DNA of 64,000 bases from an uncultured SAR86 cluster bacterium (GTDB taxonomy: Bacteria; Pseudomonadota; Gammaproteobacteria; Magnimaribacterales; TMED112). The first letter of the stretch is position 1; every line of letters begins with the position of its first letter. The notes under the pieces were generated by a model. The model was not told where the DNA came from. It was given only the letters and a program-made list of their open reading frames with translations, and ran no database searches. Positions 44,372-53,538 of this stretch are shown one piece after another. The stretch spans positions 104,013 to 168,012 of the forward strand of contig CACEYZ010000001.1 in the NCBI GenBank assembly GCA_902563885.1, written 5' to 3'. The position numbers and the translations under genes were made by a program.

Positions 44372-45765
44372 GAAATTCTTTTCATTAAATCTAAGAAAGC
44401 TTTGAAAGATTTACCTCTGGGAGGCCGCATTGCTTCGAAGATTTTATCAAATTTACTTTGGTAATACACAGCCCGAAGATTACTAAAATTCAAGAATCCT
44501 TCATAACCATGATAATGTCCATATCCTGAAGGTCCAACACCTCCAAATGGTAAATGTGATTGTGCAAGATGAAACATTACATCATTAATGGTTACCCCAC
44601 CTGATTTTGTATTATTGATTACAAAATCCTGCTCAGCTTTTTTATTTCCGAAAAAATAGAGACCTAATGGATGATCATGAGAATTTATATAATTTGTTAC
44701 TTCATCCAATTTTTCAAAAGTCATCAATGGAAGAAGTGGGCCAAAGACTTCATTCTTCATTACTTCCATATCATCATTTACATTCAGAATGACTTTAGTG
44801 CCCATTAAGTTAATCTCTTGATTATCGAAATTTCCTAATTCAATGACTGATGCACCTTTAGCTTGAGCATCATTTAAATAAAGCTTCATTCTTTCATAAT
44901 GATCTTTATTAACCATTGAAGTATAAGTGTCTTCACCATTGGCAGTTGGAAAGAATTCTGCAAAAACACTTTTCAAAGCGTCAACAAAATCATTTTCTAA
45001 ACCCTTTTTAATGAAAATATAATCAGGTGATAGACAGATTTGCCCATTATTTAAGGTTTTAACGAATAATATTCTTTTTGCAGCAAGTTTTAAGTCTGCA
45101 TCATCAGAAATTATTGTTGGGCTTTTTCCACCCAGCTCCATAGTAGTAGGGACTATATTTTCAGCAGTTTGACTAAGCACCTTCTTGGCAATCCTTCCAC
45201 TGCCGGTGTAAAGTAGATGATCAAAGGGAAGTTTTGAAAACTCCTCACCTACTTCAGGACCACCAAGAAAAATTGCAAATTCTGATTTATCGAAATATTT
45301 TTCAACTGCATCTTTTATTAGCTGCGAAGTATTTGGAGTAAATTCTGATGGTTTTGCCATTACTGTATTTCCCGCTGCAAAAATCGATGCTGTCGGATAA
45401 AAGACCATCCCAACAGGAAAATTCCAAGGTGCTATAACTCCTACACTTCCAAGCGGAGAAGGAATCATATATGACTTTGCTCCGAGAAATCCAGCTCCGT
45501 ATTCTGATGGTCTTTTTATCGATTTCATCCATTTTTTTGTATTCTTGATAGAAAAATTTAGTGTTCTAAGAGTCTGAGATATTTCTGATGTAATTATTTC
45601 GTACTTTGATCTCATCTTATAATCAGCATTCAGGCTTTCAATTATTTGATCATCATGCGTTTCTATAAGAGCAACGCATCTCTTTAATCTGTCTAATCTT
45701 TGTTCTAGAGATGGATGACCATTCTCAATAAAGTTTCGTTTTTGTAAATCTAAAATATCTTTCAT
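44368..45765 (-). CDS. Aldehyde dehydrogenase, coniferyl-aldehyde-dehydrogenase-like
   Basis: 465 residues, NAD(P)-dependent oxidation of an aldehyde to an acid. IAPWNFPVGMVFYPTASIFAAGN (cofactor site), the catalytic Glu in MELGGKSPTII and the catalytic Cys in NNGQICLSPDY (about 243) are present. The Q-x-C-x-x-PDY form and lack of an N-terminal oligomerisation extension resemble the coniferyl aldehyde dehydrogenase branch. True substrate unknown; medium-chain aliphatic or aromatic aldehydes are both possible. Overlaps lolC by four bases and follows hemH by four. Confidence 0.92.
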   Translation of the reverse strand: MKDILDLQKRNFIENGHPSLEQRLDRLKRCVALIETHDDQIIESLNADYKMRSKYEIITSEISQTLRTLNFSIKNTKKWMKSIKRPSEYGAGFLGAKSYMIPSPLGSVGVIAPWNFPVGMVFYPTASIFAAGNTVMAKPSEFTPNTSQLIKDAVEKYFDKSEFAIFLGGPEVGEEFSKLPFDHLLYTGSGRIAKKVLSQTAENIVPTTMELGGKSPTIISDDADLKLAAKRILFVKTLNNGQICLSPDYIFIKKGLENDFVDALKSVFAEFFPTANGEDTYTSMVNKDHYERMKLYLNDAQAKGASVIELGNFDNQEINLMGTKVILNVNDDMEVMKNEVFGPLLPLMTFEKLDEVTNYINSHDHPLGLYFFGNKKAEQDFVINNTKSGGVTINDVMFHLAQSHLPFGGVGPSGYGHYHGYEGFLNFSNLRAVYYQSKFDKIFEAMRPPRGKSFKAFLDLMKRIS

Positions 45766-45769
45766 AGCT

Positions 45770-46777
45770 TTATTTAACTAAGTCAATTATACACTCTACC
45801 CAGCTGTCATTGGAGTTTAATGAAGGTACATAGTCAAGTTTTTGACCACCATATTCCTCAAAAAGTTCCTTATATTCACTACCAATCTCAACAACTGTTT
45901 CAAGACAATCTATGGTAAATGACGGCGATACAACTAATAGACTTTTCGCTCCAGATTTTGCTAGATCTTTTATTATTTTATCTGAAAAAGGCTTTACCCA
46001 TCCAGAATCAAGTCTAGACTGAAAAGAGGTAACAATTTTTTTATTTGGTAGTTTGAGTTTTTTGTTTATTAACTTTGTGGTTTCAAAACAGGTGGCTTTA
46101 TAACAATAGTGGTTATCGCCATGAACTCCTTTCTCACAATCTCTATCCGAGCACATTCCCTCTTCATATACATCATTTAGTTGACTTACAGGTAAGCCGT
46201 GATAGCTAAAGATTACTTTGTCATACTTATTTAAATCAAATTTTTTTATATTTTCTACAAACGCATTGATAAATTTTGGATTATCATAAAATTGGTCGAT
46301 GGTTGTGATCTTTGGAATCACAGTCCATGAAGCAATCTCTTTAAATGTTTTTTCTAAAAATGAACCAGTTGTTGCAGATGAGTACTGAGGAAAGATTGGA
46401 AAAAGAATAATTTCATTAAATCCTTTTTTTTCGATTTTCTTTAAAACTGATTTTATTGAGGGATTTTTGTAACGCATGGCATAAAAAACTTCATGTGATT
46501 TATTTAATCTTTTTGAGACTTTTTTGACTAAGTCCTCCATATGGAATTTTAATGGAGAGCCCCTCTTAGTCCATAACTCCTTATACCCCTTTGAAGATGA
46601 AAATGATCTTGTCGGTACAATTATTAAATTGACTAAAAGGTATCTAAGCAAGGACGGAATATTTATCATCCTTGAATCTGTTAAAAACTCGCTTAAGTAT
46701 TTACCCACGTCGATAACTCCTGGGCTGTCTGGAGTGCCAAGATTAAGCATTAAAAGAGCTTTTTTACCTGTATTCAT
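45770..46777 (-). CDS. hemH: Ferrochelatase
   Basis: Inserts Fe2+ into protoporphyrin IX to make heme. 335 residues from the Met at 46777; the frame is open to 46816, but homologs begin as in KALLMLNLGTPDSP. The metal-site His in FSYHGLPVSQ (about 192) and the catalytic Glu in the C-terminal segment CLETVVEIG are present. Between them four cysteines (about 208-229) in C-x4-C-x10-C-x4-C order could bind a 2Fe-2S cluster, which some bacterial ferrochelatases carry. Overlaps the MFS gene end by 14 bases. Confidence 0.96.
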   Translation of the reverse strand: MNTGKKALLMLNLGTPDSPGVIDVGKYLSEFLTDSRMINIPSLLRYLLVNLIIVPTRSFSSSKGYKELWTKRGSPLKFHMEDLVKKVSKRLNKSHEVFYAMRYKNPSIKSVLKKIEKKGFNEIILFPIFPQYSSATTGSFLEKTFKEIASWTVIPKITTIDQFYDNPKFINAFVENIKKFDLNKYDKVIFSYHGLPVSQLNDVYEEGMCSDRDCEKGVHGDNHYCYKATCFETTKLINKKLKLPNKKIVTSFQSRLDSGWVKPFSDKIIKDLAKSGAKSLLVVSPSFTIDCLETVVEIGSEYKELFEEYGGQKLDYVPSLNSNDSWVECIIDLVK

Positions 46778-47969
46778 TAGTTTTAAGTATATACGGATGG
46801 AACATTGTAAATGCAACAGCTATAACACAAACAATTGCTGATAGAGAATATAGATAAAAATAACCATAGACATAAAGAGAAACAAATAATGGTGCAATCA
46901 TATGCCCTATAGGGTATGTACTACCCAAAAGGCCTGCTGCCGAGCTTTGAAAAGACTCATCGTGACTCTGAGATAAAGCTGAAGCATAACTTGGCCTAAC
47001 TATTGCAAAACCTATACCATTTAAAATTAAGGCACCAACAAGAGAAAAAATATCATTTACATATATCAAAGCTATGAATGACAAAAATGCCAAGACAGGA
47101 CCTAATAACATCATTGATTTTAAAGACTTAAATAATGGAGTTATAAATGTTTGTGTTATCACTATAGATGTTGAATATATACCAAAGGAAATGCTTACAT
47201 AAACAGCTGCATCTTGTGCAGAATATTCTAATTTATCAAATATATAGAACCCTAAGGTTTGAAATATAATGGCCTGTGTAATGCTCATAAATGATGAAAG
47301 AACAACAAATGGCCATACTTTTTGGTCGCCAATTTTTAGCCTTTTTGGTTTACCTAAAGCTGCTCTTGTAGATTCGAGATTTCTCAGCCTAATATTAAGC
47401 TGTAAGGCTGCTAATAACCCAAACATTGCAAATAGTAAGAATGGAATCTCATTATTAGCGAATCTGAAGAAAAATGCTCCAATGATCGGTCCCAATATAG
47501 TTCCTAAGACAAAGCCAGATTCAAGGTTCGCAAAAATTGTTGTTCTGTTTTTACTGGAAGAGATTCTTCCTGCATACCCAAATAAAGCAGGTCTTGTTGC
47601 TGAACCAAATATTCCATATACCATTCTGCAAGCTATTAGGGCAGGCAGAAGTGCAGCTGATGTAATAAATCCACGATCAAATAAAAAAATTGGAAGTATT
47701 ATCAAAAACATATTAGCTGAATAACCAAGAGAGCCAATTAATGCTACAGTTCTTGTTCCAAATTTATCGCTATATCTTCCCCACAAGGGAGACATAAAAA
47801 ACCACGCAAAAGCTGAAACTCCAAAGACAAGAGAAACTTCTACTTCACTCAGTCCTTGCTCTCTTGCGAATATTGGTATTGAAGTGAAAACCAATGATTG
47901 GCCGAGACCTATAGTAAACATTGTAAAAAAAATCCATAGATAATTTTTTTCACTACGTGTTTTATACAT
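46764..47969 (-). CDS. Major facilitator superfamily transporter
   Basis: 401 residues, about 12 membrane helices. The loop 2-3 motif GRYSDKFGTRTVALIG and the helix 5 motif with GTILGPIIGAFF resemble the drug:H+ antiporter (TetA/MdtG-like) branch. No substrate can be named. It lies between trpS (five-base gap) and hemH (14-base overlap), a pairing that has no obvious functional logic except cotranscription. Confidence 0.9.
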   Translation of the reverse strand: MYKTRSEKNYLWIFFTMFTIGLGQSLVFTSIPIFAREQGLSEVEVSLVFGVSAFAWFFMSPLWGRYSDKFGTRTVALIGSLGYSANMFLIILPIFLFDRGFITSAALLPALIACRMVYGIFGSATRPALFGYAGRISSSKNRTTIFANLESGFVLGTILGPIIGAFFFRFANNEIPFLLFAMFGLLAALQLNIRLRNLESTRAALGKPKRLKIGDQKVWPFVVLSSFMSITQAIIFQTLGFYIFDKLEYSAQDAAVYVSISFGIYSTSIVITQTFITPLFKSLKSMMLLGPVLAFLSFIALIYVNDIFSLVGALILNGIGFAIVRPSYASALSQSHDESFQSSAAGLLGSTYPIGHMIAPLFVSLYVYGYFYLYSLSAIVCVIAVAFTMFHPYILKTNEYR

Positions 47970-47974
47970 TCAAT

Positions 47975-48970
47975 TTAGAATTTAGAAATGCCAATTGAAC
48001 TTTTAACTTCTTCAAGTAATGGCTTTGTGAATACCCTTACTTTTTTTGCATTAGATTGAAGAATTTCCTCAAGATAATCTTCTTTAGATTTTAGTTCAGC
48101 ATACTTTTCACGTATAGGAGTTAAAAGCTCATTTAAGTCTTCAAAAACTATTTTTTTTGCATCTCCCCACCCTATTCCATCGCTAAATTTGTTTTGAAGT
48201 TCCTCTATGGACTGTTCATTTGCAAATGAGGAGTATATTGAAGATAAAATATTATCTTCCCATTCTTTTTTCTCTCCAGGTTCTTGGGAGTTTGTAATTA
48301 TCTTCATAACTGATTTTTTTAATTCATCTTCGCCTGAAAGTAACGGAATTATATTGTTATAGCTTTTTGACATTTTTCTTCCATCAGTACCTAAAACTGT
48401 TTTCTCTTCATTTATTACAGCTTCAGGAATATTAAAGATACTTCCAAATTTTTTATTAAACTTTTCTGCAATGTCTCTAGTTATTTCTAAGTGCTGTTGT
48501 TGATCTTTGCCAACCGGAACATGAGTAGCATTAGGACATAAAATATCGCTAGCCATAAGTATTGGATAAGAAAATAGTCCAGCTGATATTCCCTCTTCAA
48601 CATCTTTTTTCCCATTTTCTTTATTTGAATCAGTCGCTGCTTTATAGGCATGAGATCTGTTTAAAAGACCTTTTTCAGCAACACAAGATAATATCCATGC
48701 GAGTTCACTCACTTCAGGAATATCAGATTGTCTATAAAAATAGGTTTTTTCTGGATCTAACCCTGAAGCTAACCATGCCAATGCAATTCCTTTCGTAAGC
48801 TCTTTAAGTTGCTTAGCATCACTAATTTTTATAATGGCATGTAAATCTGCAATAAATAAAAATGACTCGTTATCTTCTTTTGCCAAGTCTAGAGAAGGTT
48901 TAATTGCACCAACATAATTTCCTAAATGAGGATAGCCACTTGGTGTAATACCTGTTAAAATGCGTTTCAT
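47975..48970 (-). CDS. trpS: Tryptophanyl-tRNA synthetase
   Basis: Class I synthetase charging tRNA-Trp. 331 residues: class I signature PSGYPHLGNYVGAIKP (HIGH-like, 10-25), FIADLHAI, the Trp-binding region DILCPNATHVPVGKDQQQHLE, and KMSKSYNN (about 200). First gene of the minus-strand run to DUF1285. Divergent from the DUF349 gene with 39 bases between. Confidence 0.98.
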   Translation of the reverse strand: MKRILTGITPSGYPHLGNYVGAIKPSLDLAKEDNESFLFIADLHAIIKISDAKQLKELTKGIALAWLASGLDPEKTYFYRQSDIPEVSELAWILSCVAEKGLLNRSHAYKAATDSNKENGKKDVEEGISAGLFSYPILMASDILCPNATHVPVGKDQQQHLEITRDIAEKFNKKFGSIFNIPEAVINEEKTVLGTDGRKMSKSYNNIIPLLSGEDELKKSVMKIITNSQEPGEKKEWEDNILSSIYSSFANEQSIEELQNKFSDGIGWGDAKKIVFEDLNELLTPIREKYAELKSKEDYLEEILQSNAKKVRVFTKPLLEEVKSSIGISKF

Positions 48971-49009
48971 ATTTGTATTGAGGATTATAAATAATAATAG
49001 ACTAGATTT

Positions 49010-50428
49010 GTGGTAGAGAGAGCAATAAATTTAAATCAACAGCTTAATTATATTGAGCAACTTTTTTCTTCTGGCCAAATAAAAAAGGCTCAAAAAGACC
49101 TAAGAAAGCTTAATACACAATTTGGTAGAGACAAACCAATTCCCTCAAAATTCAAACACAGATTTCAAAGATTAAATTTTACAGCAAAAGAATTTGATGA
49201 TTGGGCAGAATTCGCAACATCAGATAAGCGAACTGAATTAATTAATAAGGTAGGCTCTCTAGCAAATCAGAAGCTTGAGCCACGCAAATTAGCAAATCAA
49301 ATTAATTCTCTTCAAAAACAATGGCAGAATCTCGATCAGCATGGTAAGACTGCAAGTAAAGAAAAATGGGCATCGTTTAAAACTGCTTGTGAAGAGGCTT
49401 GGGCACCTTGTAAAGAATATTTTCAAGAACTCGAAGGTAAAAAAGAGGAGAATAGAGATAAAAAACTTTCACTAATAGAGCAGGTTATTTCCTTTCCGTC
49501 TGGAAAAACTGAAGAAACAATTACTGTTAAAGAAATTGTTAATTTCCTCAAAACTCTTCATGATAAGTGGAAATCCTTCTCACCAGTACCAGATGCTGAT
49601 TTTCAAGATTTAAATAAAAAATTCAAAGAGTCAAAAAATGGAATAAATAAACTTCTATCTGATGTAGAGAATTTCAATAAAGCAAAGAAAGAAGAGGTAA
49701 TTAATTTTGTAAAAGAATTAGACAAAGAAAATATTGATGAATCAATTGTAAAAATTCTTGAATATAAGGAACAATGGAGAAGGCTCGGTCCATGTGGAAG
49801 AAAGTTAGATCCTGAGATAAATAAAAAATTTGAAGAATATTGCAATGAATTTTTACTTATTAAAGACAAAGAGTTAGATGAGTCAAGAGGAATTCTTGAA
49901 GGCATCTTAAAGGATTTAAGAGATAAAAAAATTGCTCCAGGTGAGGCAGAGCAGAAATTTGCTGAGTTAGAGAATTTGCAAGACCAGCCAGAGGTTAAAA
50001 AATTTAAAAAAGCAATTAAAGATTACGCTGAAAAACAGAAAAATGAAAAAGTTCAAGAAAAACTTAAAATTTATCAAGACTTTATCGAAAGCTTAGTAGA
50101 TAAGGGTGCAGGAAAGGTTTCAAAAGAACTTGTGCCATCATTTATAAATGGCGAGCCAAAAAACGAAATGGATTTAAATGAGGCATCCATTCGTTTTCAA
50201 ATGTTTGCAGGACTTGATCCTGTTGGCCCAAAAGAAATAGTATCTAAAATTAAATTTGAAGAGTTAAAAAATAGATTTGCTGAGAAAGATGTTAATCAAG
50301 AGGAAAAGGTTATTGAACATTTTACCAATCTCACCTATTCAAAGAATTTAATTAATAAAGAAAATCTTTCTGATGTCAAAAAAGCAATGTTAAGAGCTTT
50401 AAAGAAAGTCGAGACATTGCTTCCTTAA
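49010..50428 (+). CDS. DUF349 domain protein (GTG start)
   Basis: 472 residues, highly charged and mostly helical with probable coiled coils. Three or four DUF349-type repeats of the form W-x-x-L/I-G-P-x...W-x-x-F (QWQNLDQHG...WASFKTACEEAWAPCKEYF; KWKSFSPVPDADFQDLNKKF; QWRRLGPCGRKLDPEINKKFEEYC). Its role is unknown; no enzyme motif or signal peptide is seen, so it is presumed cytosolic. The GTG at 49010 is the first possible start after an in-frame TAG at 48998. No ribosome site. Confidence 0.85.
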   Translation: MVERAINLNQQLNYIEQLFSSGQIKKAQKDLRKLNTQFGRDKPIPSKFKHRFQRLNFTAKEFDDWAEFATSDKRTELINKVGSLANQKLEPRKLANQINSLQKQWQNLDQHGKTASKEKWASFKTACEEAWAPCKEYFQELEGKKEENRDKKLSLIEQVISFPSGKTEETITVKEIVNFLKTLHDKWKSFSPVPDADFQDLNKKFKESKNGINKLLSDVENFNKAKKEEVINFVKELDKENIDESIVKILEYKEQWRRLGPCGRKLDPEINKKFEEYCNEFLLIKDKELDESRGILEGILKDLRDKKIAPGEAEQKFAELENLQDQPEVKKFKKAIKDYAEKQKNEKVQEKLKIYQDFIESLVDKGAGKVSKELVPSFINGEPKNEMDLNEASIRFQMFAGLDPVGPKEIVSKIKFEELKNRFAEKDVNQEEKVIEHFTNLTYSKNLINKENLSDVKKAMLRALKKVETLLP

Positions 50429-50496
50429 TTCAAAATTTTGAAATTTATTTTATTTTTGCTATTTTTTTAAATTGATTTAATCTTACATAAATAATT

Positions 50497-51741
50497 ATGC
50501 ATACATCTGACCTAATAGCATACGCAGCACCAATTTTCACATTTATGATATTTTGTGAATTTGTATATGGGTATTTTAAAAATCGAAATAATTACAGATT
50601 AAATGATACATTCACAAGCATATCCCTAGGAATGATGAGTAGATTCCCTGCTTATTTGCAATTGGGAGTTCAGGGTTTAGTTTATGCATTCATATGGAAT
50701 CAATTTAATCTTGGTTTTTTGAATGCTTATACTCCACTCATTTGGGTTTTAGCCTTCGTTTTATACGATTTAAGTTATTATTGGCTTCACAGATGTCACC
50801 ATGAAATTAAATTCCTATGGGCATCGCATGTGGTTCATCATCATGGGGAGGAATTTAATCTTTCAACAGCTTTAAGACAAACTGGTACTGATTTTATTTT
50901 TAAATGGGTCTTTTACACTCCTATGCTATTCCTTGGAGTGCCCCCAGAAATTTTTGTTACTGTTGCAGCACTAAACCTTATATATCAGTTCTGGGTGCAC
51001 ACAGAACATATTGATAGACTTGGAATTCTAGATTATATATTCGTAACTCCATCTAATCACAGAATTCATCATGCTCAAAATAAGGAGTATATAGATGCGA
51101 ATTATGGTGGAGTCTTTATTATCTGGGACATTTTATTTGGTACATTTAAAGACGAGAAAAAAGAGTTGAAGCCTGTTTACGGTACATCTAAACCATTAAA
51201 ATCGTGGAATCCATTTTGGGCAAATTTTGAGGTTTGGACTGAAATATTTAAAGACACTTGGAGAACTAAAAGTTGGAAGGATAAATTTAGAGTTTGGATT
51301 TCAAGACCAAAGTGGAGACCCAAAGATGTTTCTGAGAAATATCCTATTCAAAAAAACGATTTGAAAGAATTTAAAAAATATGATCCTAAGGTAACAGTTT
51401 TTGCAAAAATTTTTGGTTTCGGCCAGTTAGTATTTGGTAGCTTTTATTCTCAGGCATTCTTTTTCAACGCGAGCTCAATGGGACCTACAGAAATATTTTT
51501 AATTGGAGTTAACGTTACAATGATCTTGGTTTTTGCATCACTATTATTTGAAGGTAAAGCTTTTGGATATCGTCTAGAAGTAGTTCGTGCAGCTTTAGTG
51601 CTTTTCGCCATTTACTTCGGACAATTTGAATTTATGCAATTAACAGTATTGATTCATGCACTAATTTGCGGGGTTTTAGCTGGCTATATGACAATTAATA
51701 ATAAACCTGCAGAATTTAACGAAGCTCGCTCGGAATCTTAA
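50497..51741 (+). CDS. Sterol desaturase / fatty acid hydroxylase family di-iron membrane enzyme
   Basis: 414 residues with several membrane helices. Histidine clusters that bind the di-iron centre are in order: HRCHHE (about 98), HVVHHHGE (about 110), WVHTEH (about 165) and HRIHHAQN (about 187). This set and the C-terminal extra membrane domain (about 300-400) resemble the alkylglycerol monooxygenase-like branch. Likely oxidises a membrane lipid; substrate not predictable. Its last 26 bases overlap the SixA-like gene on the other strand. Confidence 0.9.
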   Translation: MHTSDLIAYAAPIFTFMIFCEFVYGYFKNRNNYRLNDTFTSISLGMMSRFPAYLQLGVQGLVYAFIWNQFNLGFLNAYTPLIWVLAFVLYDLSYYWLHRCHHEIKFLWASHVVHHHGEEFNLSTALRQTGTDFIFKWVFYTPMLFLGVPPEIFVTVAALNLIYQFWVHTEHIDRLGILDYIFVTPSNHRIHHAQNKEYIDANYGGVFIIWDILFGTFKDEKKELKPVYGTSKPLKSWNPFWANFEVWTEIFKDTWRTKSWKDKFRVWISRPKWRPKDVSEKYPIQKNDLKEFKKYDPKVTVFAKIFGFGQLVFGSFYSQAFFFNASSMGPTEIFLIGVNVTMILVFASLLFEGKAFGYRLEVVRAALVLFAIYFGQFEFMQLTVLIHALICGVLAGYMTINNKPAEFNEARSES

Positions 51742-52198
51742 ATTCAGTCAAAGTACCTAAATTTTCACACACATTTATCCATTCATCGTCAAATTCAAAA
51801 CTAGCTAAGCTACATGTCGAAAATTTTTCAATAAATTGACCTGAAAAACTTTCACTAAATTCATGCATTGAAGGGTTGTGACCAACGATCATAAGGGAAC
51901 TTATATTCTTTTCAACATCTTTTATGACTGAGTAAATATTTTGTTCAGATGAATGATATATGGTTTCTTTAAAAATAATTTTTTGAGAAGTTTTATTAAA
52001 GAAATGTTCAAGAGTTTCTTTAGTTCTTTTAGAAGGGCTAGAAAGGACTAAATCTAACACCTTTCTTTTTGACTTAAAATAATTTCCCATGAGTTCAGCA
52101 TCTTGAATTCCTCTTGTAGATAAAGGTCTGTCAAAGTCTTTTAGAGTAAAATCATCCCAGCTTGATTTTGCATGCCTTAAAAGATAAAGATTTTTCAT
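51716..52198 (-). CDS. sixA: SixA-like histidine phosphatase
   Basis: 160 residues of the histidine phosphatase superfamily: catalytic LLRHAKSSWDD at the N-terminus, DRPLSTRGIQDAELMG, SSPSKRTKETLE and the second catalytic His in LMIVGHNPSMHEF. Same compact size as SixA, which dephosphorylates phosphohistidine in phosphorelay or PTS-type proteins; true substrate unproven. Four bases after the flavin monooxygenase gene on the same strand. Convergent overlap with the hydroxylase gene is 26 bases. Confidence 0.87.
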   Translation of the reverse strand: MKNLYLLRHAKSSWDDFTLKDFDRPLSTRGIQDAELMGNYFKSKRKVLDLVLSSPSKRTKETLEHFFNKTSQKIIFKETIYHSSEQNIYSVIKDVEKNISSLMIVGHNPSMHEFSESFSGQFIEKFSTCSLASFEFDDEWINVCENLGTLTEFKIPSELR

Positions 52199-52202
52199 AT
52201 TA

Positions 52203-53489
52203 CTAAATAGCTTTTGATAACTCTTTTTTTAATCTTCCTCTGAAAGAAAAGTCATCGACAGTAATTGTATGTCTAGGTGATTGAACCTGTTCAACATCTG
52301 GTTCATTAATTTCTTTTTCGATAAGTTTTTTAATTTCTCCATTAGGTACCCATTTTCCTGCTAGATGTTTTGCAGCCAATTTTGATTGAAGTTCAGCACC
52401 AGGCCAAATACATCCTAATGGCTGAAAAAGCCCTATAAAGTATAAATTTTTAATATCTCCTGGGATCATTCTGTGAAGAAGTCTGACAGGACCATTTTCA
52501 AAATTAATTAAATCTTTTCTAAAAAATTTATGTTTTATTTTAAAACCTGTGCAAGCAATAATTACGTCATATTCATCATGAGTGCCATCTTTAAAATAAA
52601 CGGTTTTTCCATCCATTTTTTCTACATCTGGTTTGGGGATTACCTTGCCATGCCGAACAGAATTATAGAGATCGGAGTTTACTGTGGGATGTGTTGCAAG
52701 GACATGATTATCAACTTTAGGTAAGCCTATATCCTCATTTTTGCCCTGAAGTAACTCAAGCATAAATTTCATAAATGGCAGCCTAATAAATTTAGGCAGA
52801 AGTCTGGCGCGCAATGCAAAAATATCTGTAGTCAAACCAAACATAAATTTTGGAATTAAAAAGTATCCCCTCCTCCAGCTTATAGTCGTATTTTTTGAAA
52901 TTCTCGACGTTTCGACTGCAACGTCACAAGCAGAATTCCCACCGCCGATTACTAATACTCTTTTATCTTTATAAGGAGCAGCCTTTTTATAGTCATGAGA
53001 GTGCAAAAAGTCGCCCGTGAATTTTCCTGGGTATTTTGGAAATCTAGGTTCATGATGATGGCCATTACAAACAACAAGAGCGTCAAAAATAAGGCTTGTT
53101 TGTTTTTGAGTTTCTAAATCTTTGTATGTAATTTCCCATTTATTATTTTTTAAATCCTCACAATTTATAACTTCAGTATTAAATTTAATTTTTTCATTTA
53201 ATTTAAAATTTTTTGCGTAATCAGAAAAATACTTGAGTAGCTCTTGATGAGAAGGATAATCTGAGGCAGTTTTAGGTAAAGGGAAATCTTCATAGAATGA
53301 TGTGTATTTTGAACTTATTATGTGAGTTGTCTCAAAAACACTTGAATGACCGGAAGGATCATTAAACCGCCAATTACCACCTACACCTGAACATCGCTCA
53401 AAACCTGTTACGTCGAAGCCTTGGTCTTTGAAATTTTTTAGGGCAGCTATTCCTGACGGACCTGCGCCTATAATTGCTACTTTTTTCAT
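52203..53489 (-). CDS. Flavin-containing monooxygenase
   Basis: 428 residues, class B flavoprotein monooxygenase. FAD motif AIIGAGPSGIAALKNF, FMO signature FTGDFLHSHDY (F-x-G-x-x-x-H-x-x-x-Y), NADPH motif VLVIGGGNSACDVAVE and the ACTGF motif near the C-terminus are all present. Closer in form to general FMO/N-oxidising enzymes than to Baeyer-Villiger enzymes; substrate unknown. Divergent from the DUF3445 gene across 49 bases. Confidence 0.92.
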   Translation of the reverse strand: MKKVAIIGAGPSGIAALKNFKDQGFDVTGFERCSGVGGNWRFNDPSGHSSVFETTHIISSKYTSFYEDFPLPKTASDYPSHQELLKYFSDYAKNFKLNEKIKFNTEVINCEDLKNNKWEITYKDLETQKQTSLIFDALVVCNGHHHEPRFPKYPGKFTGDFLHSHDYKKAAPYKDKRVLVIGGGNSACDVAVETSRISKNTTISWRRGYFLIPKFMFGLTTDIFALRARLLPKFIRLPFMKFMLELLQGKNEDIGLPKVDNHVLATHPTVNSDLYNSVRHGKVIPKPDVEKMDGKTVYFKDGTHDEYDVIIACTGFKIKHKFFRKDLINFENGPVRLLHRMIPGDIKNLYFIGLFQPLGCIWPGAELQSKLAAKHLAGKWVPNGEIKKLIEKEINEPDVEQVQSPRHTITVDDFSFRGRLKKELSKAI

Positions 53490-53496
53490 TTTTATT

Positions 53497-53526
53497 TTGA
53501 ATTATCTATGCTTAAATTTATATTAT
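53497..53526 (+). promoter_or_regulatory. Predicted promoter of the DUF3445 gene
   Basis: TTGAAT (53497-53502) and TATTAT (53521-53526) with an 18-base spacer, 12 bases before the ATG at 53539. The leader would be only a few bases long and no ribosome site is seen. Prediction by eye. Confidence 0.35.
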
Positions 53527-53538
53527 ACAAATTAGTTT

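Noticed and set aside
43845-44405. 186-codon open frame antisense to lolC
   Set aside because: Runs through the periplasmic domain of lolC in antisense; Ser/Phe/Ile-rich shadow without a start signal.
47269-47724. 151-codon open frame antisense to the MFS transporter
   Set aside because: Antisense shadow; the MFS motifs on the minus strand explain the lack of stops.
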